Positions 53,913 through 63,386 of a DNA stretch of 64,000 bases are shown here, piece by piece. Every line of letters begins with the position of its first letter. The first letter of the stretch is position 1. Source of the DNA: an uncultured Pelagibacteraceae bacterium (GTDB lineage: Bacteria > Pseudomonadota > Alphaproteobacteria > Pelagibacterales > Pelagibacteraceae); NCBI GenBank assembly GCA_902592675.1, contig CACJFJ010000003.1:5001-69000 (forward strand), given 5' to 3'. Below the pieces are notes generated by a model. That model was not told where the DNA came from, made no database searches, and saw nothing but the letters and a program-made list of their open reading frames with translations. Both the position numbers and the translations under genes were made by a program.

Positions 53913-55094
53913 TTAATTTAGAGCTTTTATACCAGGAAGTTCTTTTCCTTCAAGATATTCCAAAAATGCACCACCAGCAGTTGAAACAAAGTTGAAGCTG
54001 TCAAATGAATTAATTTTATTTATTAGGGCTATCGTATCACCACCCCCTACAACTGAGTAAATTGATCTACTTTTATTTTTTTTTATTATTGCTTTTGCAA
54101 TTTCAAAACTACCATTAGCAAAATTAGGGTTTTCAAAATACCCAGCAGGGCCATTCCATAAAACCGTATTACTTTTATCTATTATATTTTGAATTTTCAT
54201 GATTGTTTTCGGTCCAATATCCAATATCATGTCATTTTTTTTAATATCATTAATTTCTTTTTTTTGTGATTTGCTTTGCATATCTTTTCCCACCAAAACA
54301 TCCAATGGATAAATTATTTCACAAGAATATTTTTTTGAACTCTCGAAAATTTCATTGATAATCTTTTCACAATTATCCTCTTTAATTGAATTGCCTATTT
54401 GTTTTCCCTTATAACTTAAAATATTATTGGCCATTCCTCCCACAATTACGATATAATTGAATTTTGGGATTAAATTTTTGATTACTCTTATTTTTGTTGA
54501 AATTTTTGAACCCCCAATTATGCATGCTATTGGTTTCTTAATTTCACTTGTAACTTTTTTTAAGGCGTTGATTTCTGTATCTAATTGTATTCCGGCGTAA
54601 GATGGCAAAAATTCAGTTATTTTAGATATTGAAGCGTGAGCTCTGTGAGAGCAAGAAAAAGCGTCATTAACAAATAAATCAGCGAGCTCAGCTAATTTTT
54701 TTGCAAAAGAAGAGTCGTTCTTCTCTTCTTCTTTATAAAATCTTATATTTTCTAAAAAAATTATTTGAGACTCTGAACCTTGGAATACTTGATTTTTTGT
54801 TAACTTAAAAATGTTATCATCAATTAACTTAACCTTTCTATTAATTTTTTTTTCTAAATTCTCACAAATTGGTTTAAGTGACAAATCTTTATTTATTTTT
54901 CCTTTAGGGCGTCCAATGTGAGAAATTATTATTATTTGTGAATTTTTACTAAGTAAAAATTTAATTACTGGAAGGATTTTGTTAATCCGAGTTTCATCTT
55001 TAATCAACCCATTCTCTAAGGGAACATTTAAATCTAATCTCAATAAAACTTTTTTATTACTTAGATTTTCATGGTCTATAATTTTTTTCATCAA
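53913..55094 (-). CDS. pgk: Phosphoglycerate kinase
   Basis: The protein has 393 residues. VLLRLDLNVPLENG, ISHIGRPKG, ENIRFYKEEEKND, NDAFSCSHRAHAS and the C-terminal VVGGGDTIALI and STAGGAFLEYLEGKELPGI are all canonical. It overlaps gap by 4 bp. The length is normal. Confidence 0.97.
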   Translation of the reverse strand: MMKKIIDHENLSNKKVLLRLDLNVPLENGLIKDETRINKILPVIKFLLSKNSQIIIISHIGRPKGKINKDLSLKPICENLEKKINRKVKLIDDNIFKLTKNQVFQGSESQIIFLENIRFYKEEEKNDSSFAKKLAELADLFVNDAFSCSHRAHASISKITEFLPSYAGIQLDTEINALKKVTSEIKKPIACIIGGSKISTKIRVIKNLIPKFNYIVIVGGMANNILSYKGKQIGNSIKEDNCEKIINEIFESSKKYSCEIIYPLDVLVGKDMQSKSQKKEINDIKKNDMILDIGPKTIMKIQNIIDKSNTVLWNGPAGYFENPNFANGSFEIAKAIIKKNKSRSIYSVVGGGDTIALINKINSFDSFNFVSTAGGAFLEYLEGKELPGIKALN

Positions 55095-56092
55095 GATATC
55101 TTGTGAAGATATTCTACTATGTCACACATTCTGTTCGAAAAACCCCACTCATTATCATACCATGCAGAAATTTTACCCATATTTTTTCCTACGACCTTTG
55201 TCAAACTCATATCAACAATTGAGGAAGCAGGATTGTGATTGAAGTCAACAGATACAAGTTTCTCCTCAGTAACTTGAACAACTTTATTTTTTTTACTAAA
55301 ATTTTTAAATACAGAATTTATTTTTTCGATGCTCAAATCTTTTTCAGTACAGAAAATTAGTTCAATCAAAGAAACATTAGGAGTAGGCACTCTCATTGCC
55401 ACACCTTCAAGTTTACCCTTGAGTGAGGGTATGATCTCGCCAATTGTTTTAGATGCACCAGTTGAGGTTGGCACAATAGATTGGGACGCAGATCGGGCTC
55501 TTCGAGGATCTTTATGAGAATTGTCTAAAATTCTTTGATCAGTTGTAAAGGAATGAATTGTTGTCATAAAACCTTTCTCAATTTTGAAATTCTTATTGAG
55601 AGCATAAGCTATAGGCGCAAGACAATTTGTAGTACATGACGCAGCAGAAATTATTCTGTCATTTTTTTTTAAATCTGATTCGTTCACACCATAAACAATA
55701 GTTTTGTCGGCATTAGTACACGGGGCTGAAACAATTATTTTTTTTGCTCCATTCATTAAATGAGGTTTTAATTTATCCTTCGAATTGAATTTTCCTGTAC
55801 ATTCAAAAACATAATCAACATCGTACTTTTTCCAGTTAATATTATCTAAATTTGTTTCTTGGCTAAAAGTAATTTTTTTTTTGTTAATAATTAAATTTTT
55901 ATTCCCAAAATTTAATTCAGCATTAAATTTCCCATGAATTGAGTCATATTTAAGAAGTGACGAACAAATTTCTGGGCTCGTTCTATTATTGATATGTTTA
56001 ATATCTATGTTTTTATTTTTGCTTTCAATGATGGATCTTACAATCATTCTTCCTATTCTTCCCATTCCATTGATACCAACTTTTATTTTCAT
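55091..56092 (-). CDS. gap: Glyceraldehyde-3-phosphate dehydrogenase
   Basis: The protein has 333 residues. [11 protein letters not shown] is the cofactor loop (usual form GFGRIGR), [10 protein letters not shown] has the catalytic Cys153, and [12 protein letters not shown] ends the catalytic domain. The cofactor-selecting segment reads HINNRT where NAD-specific enzymes have an IND-type Asp, so NADP use or dual specificity is possible. It overlaps tkt and pgk by 4 bp each. Confidence 0.96.
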   Translation of the reverse strand: MKIKVGINGMGRIGRMIVRSIIESKNKNIDIKHINNRTSPEICSSLLKYDSIHGKFNAELNFGNKNLIINKKKITFSQETNLDNINWKKYDVDYVFECTGKFNSKDKLKPHLMNGAKKIIVSAPCTNADKTIVYGVNESDLKKNDRIISAASCTTNCLAPIAYALNKNFKIEKGFMTTIHSFTTDQRILDNSHKDPRRARSASQSIVPTSTGASKTIGEIIPSLKGKLEGVAMRVPTPNVSLIELIFCTEKDLSIEKINSVFKNFSKKNKVVQVTEEKLVSVDFNHNPASSIVDMSLTKVVGKNMGKISAWYDNEWGFSNRMCDIVEYLHKIS

Positions 56093-58032
56093 AATTTCTC
56101 TTTTATTTTTTTTATAATACTTTTAGAATTTAATTCGAAATGATTATATATTTCATTATATGGTGCACTTTTTCCAAAATCGTCAATTCCAAAATTTAAT
56201 CCATTTTTACTCGTATATTTTTTCCAAAAACTCGACTCAGAAGCCTCTATAGAAATGACAAGATTAGTTTCATTTAAAATTTTATTTTTGTAGCTTTCGT
56301 TTTGTTGATCAAATATTTTATGACAAGGCATTGATATTACTTTTGAGTAGATATTTTCTGTGGCTAATTTATGACTTACGTCGATTGCTAAACTAGTTTC
56401 TGATCCTGTTGCTAAAATAGTTAAACTTATATTATCTCCTGTTCTTAATATTTCGTATGCACCAAAAGACGACTCATTTTTTGTGGAGTTGATGACCCTC
56501 ACAGGACTTATTCCTTGTCTAGACAAAGCTATAACACTAGGAGTGTCTTTACTTTCAAGGGCTAACTGCCAGCATTCAAAAGTTTCAATTGTATCTGAGG
56601 GTCTGAAGACATTTAAATTAGGAATAGATCTTAAACTTGTTAATTGTTCAATAGGTTGGTGAGTAGGGCCGTCCTCGCCCAATCCAATCGAGTCATGAGT
56701 AAATACGTAAATTACTTTTTGTTTCATCATTGCTGCTAATCTGATTGAGGGCTTACAATAGTCACTAAATATTAAAAATGTTCCGCCATATGGAATTAAA
56801 TTACTATGTAACGCTATACCATTCATTATCCCACACATCGCATGCTCTCTAACTCCATAGTGAATATAGTTTCCAGAAAAATTACCTGGTTTAATAATTT
56901 TGTGATCTTTAGTTTTAGTATTATTTGATCCAGCTAAGTCGGCTGAACCACCAATTAAATTTGGTAAATTTGCAAAAATATTTAAGAACATTTCAGATGA
57001 TTTTCTTGTTGCAATTGGTTTTAAGTTTTTTAAATAGTCTTTTTTTGTTTTTTCAGCTAATTTTTTAAGTGAATTTAAAACTTTTAAATTTAAAAAAATT
57101 TTATCGTCATGGGGATAATTTTTTTGTGCTTTTTTTGAGGCAGTTTTGCCTATTTTTCTCCATTCACTTAACAATTCAGATGGTATTTTGAAGGGTTCAT
57201 AATTCCATTTTAGTTTTTTTCTTACTAACTTTATTTCATCTTCGCCTAATGGACTTCCATGTGATGAGGCTTTACCTCCCTTATTAGGAGAACCATAGCC
57301 AATAGTTGTTTTACAAGAAATCGCAATAGGTTTCTTTGATTTTTGCGCTTTTTTCAGAGCATTTGATATTTCTCTAAAGTTGTGTCCATTAATTTTCAAA
57401 TAATCCCACCCATAGCTTTTAAATCTTTTTTCATGATCATCAGAAACCGCTAAGTTTGTAGGACCATCTATTGAAATTGAATTATCATCAAAAAGTAAAA
57501 TTAGATTTTTAAGTCTAAGGTGACCTGCTAAACTTAAAGCTTCATGACTAATTCCCTCCATTAAACATCCATCACCAGCAAGGACATAAGTCTTATGATT
57601 AACTTTTTTTTTTCCAAATTTTTTTTTTAAAATTTCTTCAGACAAAGCAAATCCTACTGCGTTTGAAATTCCTTGTCCTAAAGGTCCGGTAGTAGTTTCT
57701 ATACCAGAATTTGGATGATATTCTGGATGACCAGCACAAATAGAATTTAGTTGCCTAAAATTTTTAATATCTTTTAGAGAAATACTTTTGTAACCTGTAA
57801 GAAATAGAAGAGAGTAAAGCAACATAGATCCATGTCCTGCGGATAAAACAAACCTGTCCCTATTTAGCCAGCTTGGATTTTTTGGATCAAAATTTAAAAA
57901 ATCTTTAAAAAGAACAGTCGCTACATCAGCCATTCCCATTGGCATTCCTGGATGGCCAGAATTAGCATTTTGCACGGCATCAATTGACAAAAATCTAATA
58001 CAATTGGCTAATTCTTTATAATATTTATTCAA
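56089..58032 (-). CDS. tkt: Transketolase
   Basis: The protein has 647 residues and is a full-length enzyme: [45 protein letters not shown] with [10 protein letters not shown] for thiamine diphosphate, and [14 protein letters not shown] for the activating Glu. The start is TTG at 58032, preceded by AGGA (minus-strand 58042-58039) at proper spacing. It heads the leftward series tkt-gap-pgk-fba-thiE-efp-suhB. Confidence 0.96.
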   Translation of the reverse strand: MNKYYKELANCIRFLSIDAVQNANSGHPGMPMGMADVATVLFKDFLNFDPKNPSWLNRDRFVLSAGHGSMLLYSLLFLTGYKSISLKDIKNFRQLNSICAGHPEYHPNSGIETTTGPLGQGISNAVGFALSEEILKKKFGKKKVNHKTYVLAGDGCLMEGISHEALSLAGHLRLKNLILLFDDNSISIDGPTNLAVSDDHEKRFKSYGWDYLKINGHNFREISNALKKAQKSKKPIAISCKTTIGYGSPNKGGKASSHGSPLGEDEIKLVRKKLKWNYEPFKIPSELLSEWRKIGKTASKKAQKNYPHDDKIFLNLKVLNSLKKLAEKTKKDYLKNLKPIATRKSSEMFLNIFANLPNLIGGSADLAGSNNTKTKDHKIIKPGNFSGNYIHYGVREHAMCGIMNGIALHSNLIPYGGTFLIFSDYCKPSIRLAAMMKQKVIYVFTHDSIGLGEDGPTHQPIEQLTSLRSIPNLNVFRPSDTIETFECWQLALESKDTPSVIALSRQGISPVRVINSTKNESSFGAYEILRTGDNISLTILATGSETSLAIDVSHKLATENIYSKVISMPCHKIFDQQNESYKNKILNETNLVISIEASESSFWKKYTSKNGLNFGIDDFGKSAPYNEIYNHFELNSKSIIKKIKEKL

Positions 58033-58085
58033 AAATAATCCTGTTAGACTAAGAAGATTCTATTTAATAATATAATTATATATAT
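58033..58085. promoter_or_regulatory. Divergent promoter region between tkt and the zapA operon
   Basis: The 53-bp gap contains TATAAT on the plus strand at 58071-58076 and on the minus strand at 58080-58075, overlapping each other. Clear -35 partners are not evident. Both flanking operons begin here, so promoters for each are expected. Confidence 0.4.
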
Positions 58086-58409
58086 ATGAATTCTGTGTTC
58101 GAAAAAGAAAAAAAATTAAATTTAGCGTTAACAAAATTAAGAAATTTAAATCTCAACGACCCAGATTTAAAAAACAATATTGAAAACTTAAATAAACAAA
58201 AAAATCAATTAGAAATTGAAAAACAAGAACTTGAACAAAAATATAAAAGTTTATTGAATGAGTTTAACAATTTAAGTGAAAAATTGAATAATTTTCAAAA
58301 TAAAGAGAAAATCGAAAAAAAAAAGCAAATTGAATTTTCTGAAAAAATTGATGAATTAAATCAAGAAACAGATAATTTATTAGATGAAATTGATAAATGG
58401 CAAACGTAA
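58086..58409 (+). CDS. Coiled-coil protein upstream of zapA (DUF4164-like)
   Basis: The protein has 107 residues and is almost entirely heptad-rich, charged helix (NLNKQKNQLEIEKQELEQKY and onward). It has no catalytic motif. Small coiled-coil proteins commonly precede zapA in alphaproteobacteria and are thought to interact with the division machinery. It overlaps zapA by 13 bp. The family assignment rests on context and composition. Confidence 0.7.
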   Translation: MNSVFEKEKKLNLALTKLRNLNLNDPDLKNNIENLNKQKNQLEIEKQELEQKYKSLLNEFNNLSEKLNNFQNKEKIEKKKQIEFSEKIDELNQETDNLLDEIDKWQT

Positions 58410-58840
58410 GTATTAAATTTAATGGAAAAGAGTTCCTGTTATCCTGTCAAGATGGACAAGAGGAACATCTCGAGGAATTATTAATTCAAATTAATCAAAA
58501 ATTTAATAATTTAAAAAATGAGCTTGGTAATCTTGGTGAAAATAAACTCTTACTAATAACTGCTGTTAAAGTAATGGATGAATATTACGAAACAAAAAAA
58601 AAGGTAGACCAAAAAAAAATTGAGATAAAAGACCTTTCTAATAAATTTAGAGAATTAAAATCATTAGTTTACTCTTATAAAGAGAGAAAAGAACAGGAAA
58701 TAGAAGAATTAAACAAAAATCATATAAATTTAAAAAATGAAATTGTGTCAAATCAAAAAAATTATGAGAAATTAATTGATGAAGCTGCTAATGAAATTTC
58801 AAGTTTTGTTGAAAAGATAAATCCAGACAACTTATCATAA
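58397..58840 (+). CDS. zapA: Cell division protein ZapA
   Basis: The protein has 147 residues. The N-terminal globular part MANVSIKFNGKEFLLSCQDGQEEHLEELL is the ZapA dimer domain, followed by LLLITAVKVMDEYYETKKKV and a long coiled coil. ZapA cross-links FtsZ filaments. At 147 residues it has a longer C-terminal coil than the roughly 110-residue E. coli protein. The next gene begins only 7 bp on. Confidence 0.85.
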   Translation: MANVSIKFNGKEFLLSCQDGQEEHLEELLIQINQKFNNLKNELGNLGENKLLLITAVKVMDEYYETKKKVDQKKIEIKDLSNKFRELKSLVYSYKERKEQEIEELNKNHINLKNEIVSNQKNYEKLIDEAANEISSFVEKINPDNLS

Positions 58841-58846
58841 AATTTT

Positions 58847-59386
58847 GTGAAAAAATCTCAAATAAGGAAAAAAATTTTTAAACTAAGGAAAAAATTTTAT
58901 AATAAAAATTATTCTATCAATTTTAGAACTATATTAGATGTTTTGAGAAAAAAAAGAATTAAAGGAAATATTTTAGGAGGCTATTACCCCTTTAACAATG
59001 AGATAGATGTGATAAAAATTTTAGAAAAATTTGAAAAAAAAAATTACGTAATTTCTCTCCCTAAAACAAAAAAAAATTCACAAATGGATTTTCTTATCTG
59101 GTCAACTAAAAGCCCCTTGTTGATTAATAAATATGGAATTCCAGAACCAATTGAAAAAAAAATTACTTATCCTGATATTTTGTTAGTTCCCTTAATCGCT
59201 TATGATAGTAAATACAATAGATTAGGGTATGGAGGAGGTTTTTATGATAGATATATAAAAAAAATCAAAAAAAGAAAAAAAATTTTTACAATTGGTTTAG
59301 CTTGTTCGTTTCAGAAAGTTCAAAAAATTCCAATCGATAAACATGATATTAAACTAGATTTAATAATAAATGAAAAAAATAAATGA
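58847..59386 (+). CDS. 5-formyltetrahydrofolate cyclo-ligase
   Basis: The protein has 179 residues with a GTG start at 58847. ILGGYYPFNNEIDV, DILLVPLIAYDSKYNRLGYGGGFYDRYIKK (the signature loop that binds ATP and folate) and CSFQKV are typical of the YgfA/Fau family. It recycles 5-formyl-THF to 5,10-methenyl-THF. It overlaps the next gene in an ATGA junction. Confidence 0.92.
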   Translation: MKKSQIRKKIFKLRKKFYNKNYSINFRTILDVLRKKRIKGNILGGYYPFNNEIDVIKILEKFEKKNYVISLPKTKKNSQMDFLIWSTKSPLLINKYGIPEPIEKKITYPDILLVPLIAYDSKYNRLGYGGGFYDRYIKKIKKRKKIFTIGLACSFQKVQKIPIDKHDIKLDLIINEKNK

Positions 59387-60189
59387 TCAGAATATTATTT
59401 TTAGGAGATGTAGTAGGTAAGTCTGGCTGTGCTAAACTTAAGTCAGATCTAATTAAACAAAAAGAAATTAAAAAAATTGATTTTGTAATTGTCAATGGTG
59501 AAAATGCTGATAATTCAGGTGTTGGTTTAACTAAAGAAATTTGTGAAGAATTGTTTAATAGTGGTGTTGATGTAATAACCACAGGCAATCATGTTTGGGA
59601 TCAAAAAAATTTAATGGAGTTTATTGATAAAGAAAAAAGGTTATTACGTCCAAAAAACTTATTTGAACCTGCTCCTGGAAAAGGATTTGAAATTTTTGAG
59701 GTGGATAAAAATTTTAAAATAGGTGTTTTAAACTTAATGGGTAATGTATTTATGAAAAAATGTGAGAATGTGTTTGAAACATCAAAAAAATTTATAGATC
59801 AACATGAATTAAAAAAACATTACGATTTTTTAATTGTTGACTTTCATGGTGAAATTACGAGTGAAAAAAATGCTATGGGACATTATTTTGACGGCAAAGC
59901 AACTTTAGTAGTGGGGACACACACACACATCCCAACCAACGACACTAGAATTTTAGAGAATGGAACTGCTTATCAAACAGATGCTGGAATGTGTGGTGAT
60001 TATGACTCAGTTATAGGCATGAATAAAAAAAATTCTTTGAATAGATTTATGAAAAAAAACTCAAATAAACATTTTCCTGCTACAGGGGATGCTACATTGT
60101 GTGGTGTTATAGTTGATTGTAATATAGAAACTGGATTAGCATTAAAAGTTGAAAATTATATATTTGGAAAACATTTAAAAAATACTTAA
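59383..60189 (+). CDS. ymdB: YmdB-family metallophosphoesterase (TIGR00282)
   Basis: The protein has 268 residues. ILFLGDVVGKSGC, NGENADNSGVGLT, TTGNHVWDQ, DFHGEITSEKNAMG and GTHTHIPTND hold the Asp, Asn and His ligands of a dinuclear phosphoesterase. Homologues hydrolyse 2',3'-cyclic or cyclic-di nucleotides in some bacteria. Its place next to the folate cyclo-ligase and yebC is a common alphaproteobacterial arrangement. Confidence 0.9.
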   Translation: MIRILFLGDVVGKSGCAKLKSDLIKQKEIKKIDFVIVNGENADNSGVGLTKEICEELFNSGVDVITTGNHVWDQKNLMEFIDKEKRLLRPKNLFEPAPGKGFEIFEVDKNFKIGVLNLMGNVFMKKCENVFETSKKFIDQHELKKHYDFLIVDFHGEITSEKNAMGHYFDGKATLVVGTHTHIPTNDTRILENGTAYQTDAGMCGDYDSVIGMNKKNSLNRFMKKNSNKHFPATGDATLCGVIVDCNIETGLALKVENYIFGKHLKNT

Positions 60190-60195
60190 ATTAAT

Positions 60196-60918
60196 ATGGC
60201 AGGACATTCCCATTGGGCAGGCATTAAACATAAAAAAGGTAAAGCTGATAAACTTAGATCTAAAATTTTTTCTAAATTATCAAAAGAGATTACTGTTGCC
60301 GCAAAATTAGGAGATAAAGATCCATCCATGAATCCTAGATTAAGGTCAGCAATACAAGCTGCAAGATATGCAAATATGCCTAAGGACAATATAGAGAGAG
60401 CGATCGATAGGTCTTCAGCAAATAATCAGCTTAATTTTGAAAATTTGAGATATGAAGGATTTGGACCAGAAAAAGTTGCTGTAATTGTGGAGACTTTAAC
60501 AGAAAATAAAAATAGAACTGCATCAAATATTAGAACCATTTTTCAAAAAGGAGGTGGCAATCTTGGAACAAAAGGCTCCGCTTCACATAATTTCAAACAA
60601 ATGGGTGTTATCAAGATTGATAAAAATGAAATTTCAGAGGAGGAAATTTTTATATTATCTATAGATGCTGGAGCTGAAGAATGTAAATTATCTGAGGATT
60701 TTCATGAAATTCATTGTGAAATTAGTGAGATATATAATGTAAAAAAAAAATTAGAGACGAAAATTAATAATTTTATCTCAACAGAAATTGAGTGGATACC
60801 ACTTAATAATGTTGAAATCTCTGAGGAAAAGAGTCAGGATTTGATACATTTTTTCGAGAATTTAGAAGAAGATGATGATGTACAAAATGTTTTTTCAAAT
60901 GCGAAATTTATAAGGTAA
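60196..60918 (+). CDS. yebC: YebC/PmpR-family regulatory protein
   Basis: The protein has 240 residues. It begins MAGHSHWAGIKHKKGKADK and has ARYANMPKDNIERAIDR and RTASNIRTIFQKGGGNLG, all invariant in the family. Members have been described as DNA-binding regulators and more recently as translation factors at proline-rich stretches, which is compatible with efp elsewhere in the window. It is followed by the ruvC-like gene 3 bp on. Confidence 0.95.
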   Translation: MAGHSHWAGIKHKKGKADKLRSKIFSKLSKEITVAAKLGDKDPSMNPRLRSAIQAARYANMPKDNIERAIDRSSANNQLNFENLRYEGFGPEKVAVIVETLTENKNRTASNIRTIFQKGGGNLGTKGSASHNFKQMGVIKIDKNEISEEEIFILSIDAGAEECKLSEDFHEIHCEISEIYNVKKKLETKINNFISTEIEWIPLNNVEISEEKSQDLIHFFENLEEDDDVQNVFSNAKFIR

Positions 60919-60921
60919 AAA

Positions 60922-61416
60922 ATGTTAATTATAGGAATAGACCCAGGTATATCAGGCTCAATTTGTTTTTTTGAAAATGGAAAAATTCTTGAAGTAATTG
61001 AAATGCCAACTATGGCAGAAGGAAAAAAAAATAAGAGACAAATAAACGGCTCTCAGATTTTTAATGAAATTTCATTAAGATTGGAAAAAAATGTGTCAAA
61101 AGACGTAAGAGTTGTAATTGAACAAGTTTCTGCGATGCCAGGCCAAGGAGTAACTAGCATGTTTAATTTTGGTCAATCATTTGGAATTTTAAAAGGGATT
61201 TGTTCTGCAATGCAATTACCTATGTATTTTGTAAGACCAGCAAAATGGAAAAAATATTTTAATTTATTAAATTCAGAAAAAGATGCTAGTAGAGCTAGAG
61301 TAATAGAGATATTCCCCTATTTTTCATCACAATTAACAAAAAAAAAAGATACTAACAAAGCAGATGCTATTTTAATCGCAAGTTTTTATCACGAAACATA
61401 TAAAAATGAGCCTTGA
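60922..61416 (+). CDS. ruvC: RuvC-like Holliday junction resolvase (phage-type variant)
   Basis: The protein has 164 residues of RNase H fold. GIDPGISGS with Asp7 and VVIEQVSA with Glu67 are two acidic sites; KKDTNKADAILIA supplies Asp148 and possibly Asp143. The spacing of the last pair and the MPGQGVTSMFNFGQSFG block are more like the RuvC-like proteins of phages and some alphaproteobacteria than like E. coli RuvC. It stands where ruvC normally follows yebC, but ruvA and ruvB do not follow; tolQ does. Confidence 0.75.
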   Translation: MLIIGIDPGISGSICFFENGKILEVIEMPTMAEGKKNKRQINGSQIFNEISLRLEKNVSKDVRVVIEQVSAMPGQGVTSMFNFGQSFGILKGICSAMQLPMYFVRPAKWKKYFNLLNSEKDASRARVIEIFPYFSSQLTKKKDTNKADAILIASFYHETYKNEP

Positions 61417-61468
61417 TAATAACAATTAAAGACAAATTCATGACACATTTAAGTGTGAGAAAACATCA

Positions 61469-62143
61469 ATGGAAGCTGATATTTCAACTCAAGCAGTAGG
61501 TTTAGCATCTAACGCTGACTTTTCTTTGATGAATTTATTTCTAAGAGCAGATATAATAGTAAAGTCGGTTATCTTACTTTTAATTGCATGTTCAATTTAT
61601 TCGTGGGCCGTAATAATTGAAAAGTTTCGTTTATTTAAAAAAATAAACCAGACTACTGAGGAGTTTGAAGCAAAGTTTTGGAATTCAAAATCTGCTGAGT
61701 CATTTTATAATAATCTTCCCTCTAATGTTGATGATCCAATGGCTTTAATCTTTAAAGAGGCAATGCAAAGTCTTTTAAAAAGAAGATCTAAATCAGATTT
61801 AAACAATAGAATTACAACGATGTTAGAAACAGGTATAGAAAAACAGATGAACAAAATTAGCAAAGGCTTCACTTTTTTAGCTACAGTGGGATCAACGGCG
61901 CCATTCATTGGTTTGTTCGGAACAGTTTGGGGAATTATGAACTCTTTTCAATCAATTGCAATTTCAAGAAACACAAGTTTAGCTATTGTAGCTCCTGGAA
62001 TAGCTGAAGCATTATTTGCAACAGCTTTAGGTTTGCTAGCTGCTATTCCAGCTGTGATTGCTTATAATAAGTTTAATAATGACTCATTGAAGTATTCACA
62101 GAAATTAGAAAATTTTTCAAGAAGATTCCTAACTATAATTTAA
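61469..62143 (+). CDS. tolQ: Tol-Pal system proton channel protein TolQ
   Basis: The protein has 224 residues of the MotA/TolQ/ExbB family. Three membrane helices are seen at about 27-47, 133-155 and 170-195. FLATVGSTAPFIGLFGTVWGIMNSF is the defining motif, followed by IAPGIAEALFATALGLLAAIPAV (here VAPG). It drives TolA with TolR in outer-membrane constriction at division. A 52-bp gap separates it from the ruvC-like gene. Confidence 0.95.
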   Translation: MEADISTQAVGLASNADFSLMNLFLRADIIVKSVILLLIACSIYSWAVIIEKFRLFKKINQTTEEFEAKFWNSKSAESFYNNLPSNVDDPMALIFKEAMQSLLKRRSKSDLNNRITTMLETGIEKQMNKISKGFTFLATVGSTAPFIGLFGTVWGIMNSFQSIAISRNTSLAIVAPGIAEALFATALGLLAAIPAVIAYNKFNNDSLKYSQKLENFSRRFLTII

Positions 62144-62144
62144 A

Positions 62145-62561
62145 ATGGCTTTTAAATTTAATCGTTCTTCAAAAGAACCAATGAGTGAAATAAATGTTAC
62201 CCCTTTTGTTGACGTAATGTTAGTATTACTTATAATTTTTATGGTTACAGCACCTTTGTTAACTGTAGGTGTTCAAGTTGATTTACCTGAGAGTTCTGCG
62301 GACTCACTTCCAGAGGAGTCTGAGCCACTTACTTTGACTATCAACTCAAAGGGTGAGATTTTCATTCAAGAGTCAAAAGTTGAATACGATAAAATAATTG
62401 CTAAGGTTTTAGCTGTGTCTAAAAATAGAACTGATACAAGAATTTATGTAAGGGGTGATAAAACTATCAATTATGGAAGAGTTTTGGAGATAATGGGTCT
62501 TCTATCTGGGTCTGGCTTTACAAAGGTCGCGCTTATATCTGAACCTTATAAAGAAAGGTAA
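62145..62561 (+). CDS. tolR: Tol-Pal system protein TolR
   Basis: The protein has 138 residues with one N-terminal membrane helix in the form NVTPFVDVMLVLLIIFMV; Asp23 is the proton-relay residue. The periplasmic domain ends with KTINYGRVLEIMGLLSGSGF, as expected. It starts 1 bp after the tolQ stop. Confidence 0.95.
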   Translation: MAFKFNRSSKEPMSEINVTPFVDVMLVLLIIFMVTAPLLTVGVQVDLPESSADSLPEESEPLTLTINSKGEIFIQESKVEYDKIIAKVLAVSKNRTDTRIYVRGDKTINYGRVLEIMGLLSGSGFTKVALISEPYKER

Positions 62562-62567
62562 AAAATA

Positions 62568-63377
62568 ATGAATAGAAATATCATTATTTCTTCAGCTCTT
62601 CATGTTGCTCTGATTATGATTACAGCGGTAAGTTTACCCTTTTTAGCAAAAAAACCAATTGATCTACCGCCAATTGTTTCTATTGAACTCATACAGATTA
62701 CAGATAAAACAAATATACCATTTGCACCAAAAGCAAAAAAAACAATTGAAAAAATAAAAGAAAAAGAAAAAAAATTAGTATCTGAACAAGCTCCACCCAA
62801 AAAAGTTAAAAAGATCAAACCAGATGCAGTTCCAATGCCAAAAGATGATGTCAAAAAAGTTGAGAAGATAAAAGAAGATAAGCAGAATCCAGAAAAAATT
62901 GATGATGAGGTAAAACAAGTATCAGAGTTTGAAAAAGATGAATTATTTGATCCAAACAATATTGCTGCCCTAATTGATAAATCTAAAGAAGAAACCGCAG
63001 ATACTGTTAAAAAAACAGATAAAGTAACTCAAGATCAGCAAAAGAGTGTCAGCACTACAGGTTTATCATTAAGTGAGGAAGATGCATTAAAAGCACAAAT
63101 ATTTGGATGCTGGAGCATACCTTTGGGATTGCCATACAATGAGAACTTGTTAGTTAGGATCAAACTACAATTAAAACCAGATGGCACAGTTGTGCAATCT
63201 GAAATTTTAGATCACGCAAGAATGAATAAACCTGGACAGGGTTTTTATAAAGTATTGGCAGAAAGTGCTCTGCGAGCCATAAAACTCTGCCAACCATTAA
63301 GAGTACCCACTACAGGCTATGAAAGATGGAAAGAATTACAGTTAAATTTTGATGCAAGAGAGATGTTAGAAGGATAA
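62568..63377 (+). CDS. tolA: TolA-like energy transducer
   Basis: The protein has 269 residues: one membrane helix (about 5-23), a Lys/Glu-rich extended region (about 55-165), and a C-terminal TolA domain III-like part with FGCWSIPLG, VRIKLQLKPDGTVV and AIKLCQPLRVP. The two cysteines of that domain could form a disulfide. The linker is shorter than in E. coli TolA (421 residues). Its position between tolR and tolB confirms the identity. Confidence 0.85.
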   Translation: MNRNIIISSALHVALIMITAVSLPFLAKKPIDLPPIVSIELIQITDKTNIPFAPKAKKTIEKIKEKEKKLVSEQAPPKKVKKIKPDAVPMPKDDVKKVEKIKEDKQNPEKIDDEVKQVSEFEKDELFDPNNIAALIDKSKEETADTVKKTDKVTQDQQKSVSTTGLSLSEEDALKAQIFGCWSIPLGLPYNENLLVRIKLQLKPDGTVVQSEILDHARMNKPGQGFYKVLAESALRAIKLCQPLRVPTTGYERWKELQLNFDAREMLEG

Positions 63378-63386
63378 TATATTTTT

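Noticed and set aside
59917..59932. Short CA-rich run (ACACACACAC)
   Set aside because: It lies inside ymdB and encodes part of the GTHTHIPTND metal-binding motif, so it is coding sequence.
61417..61468. Small hairpin CACATTTAAGTGTG before tolQ as a terminator
   Set aside because: The stem is only four base pairs and no T-run follows, so it does not qualify as an intrinsic terminator.
62600..62959. Minus-strand frame of 119 codons opposite tolA
   Set aside because: It is the mirror of the Lys/Glu-rich tolA linker (Phe/Ser-rich product) and has no independent support.
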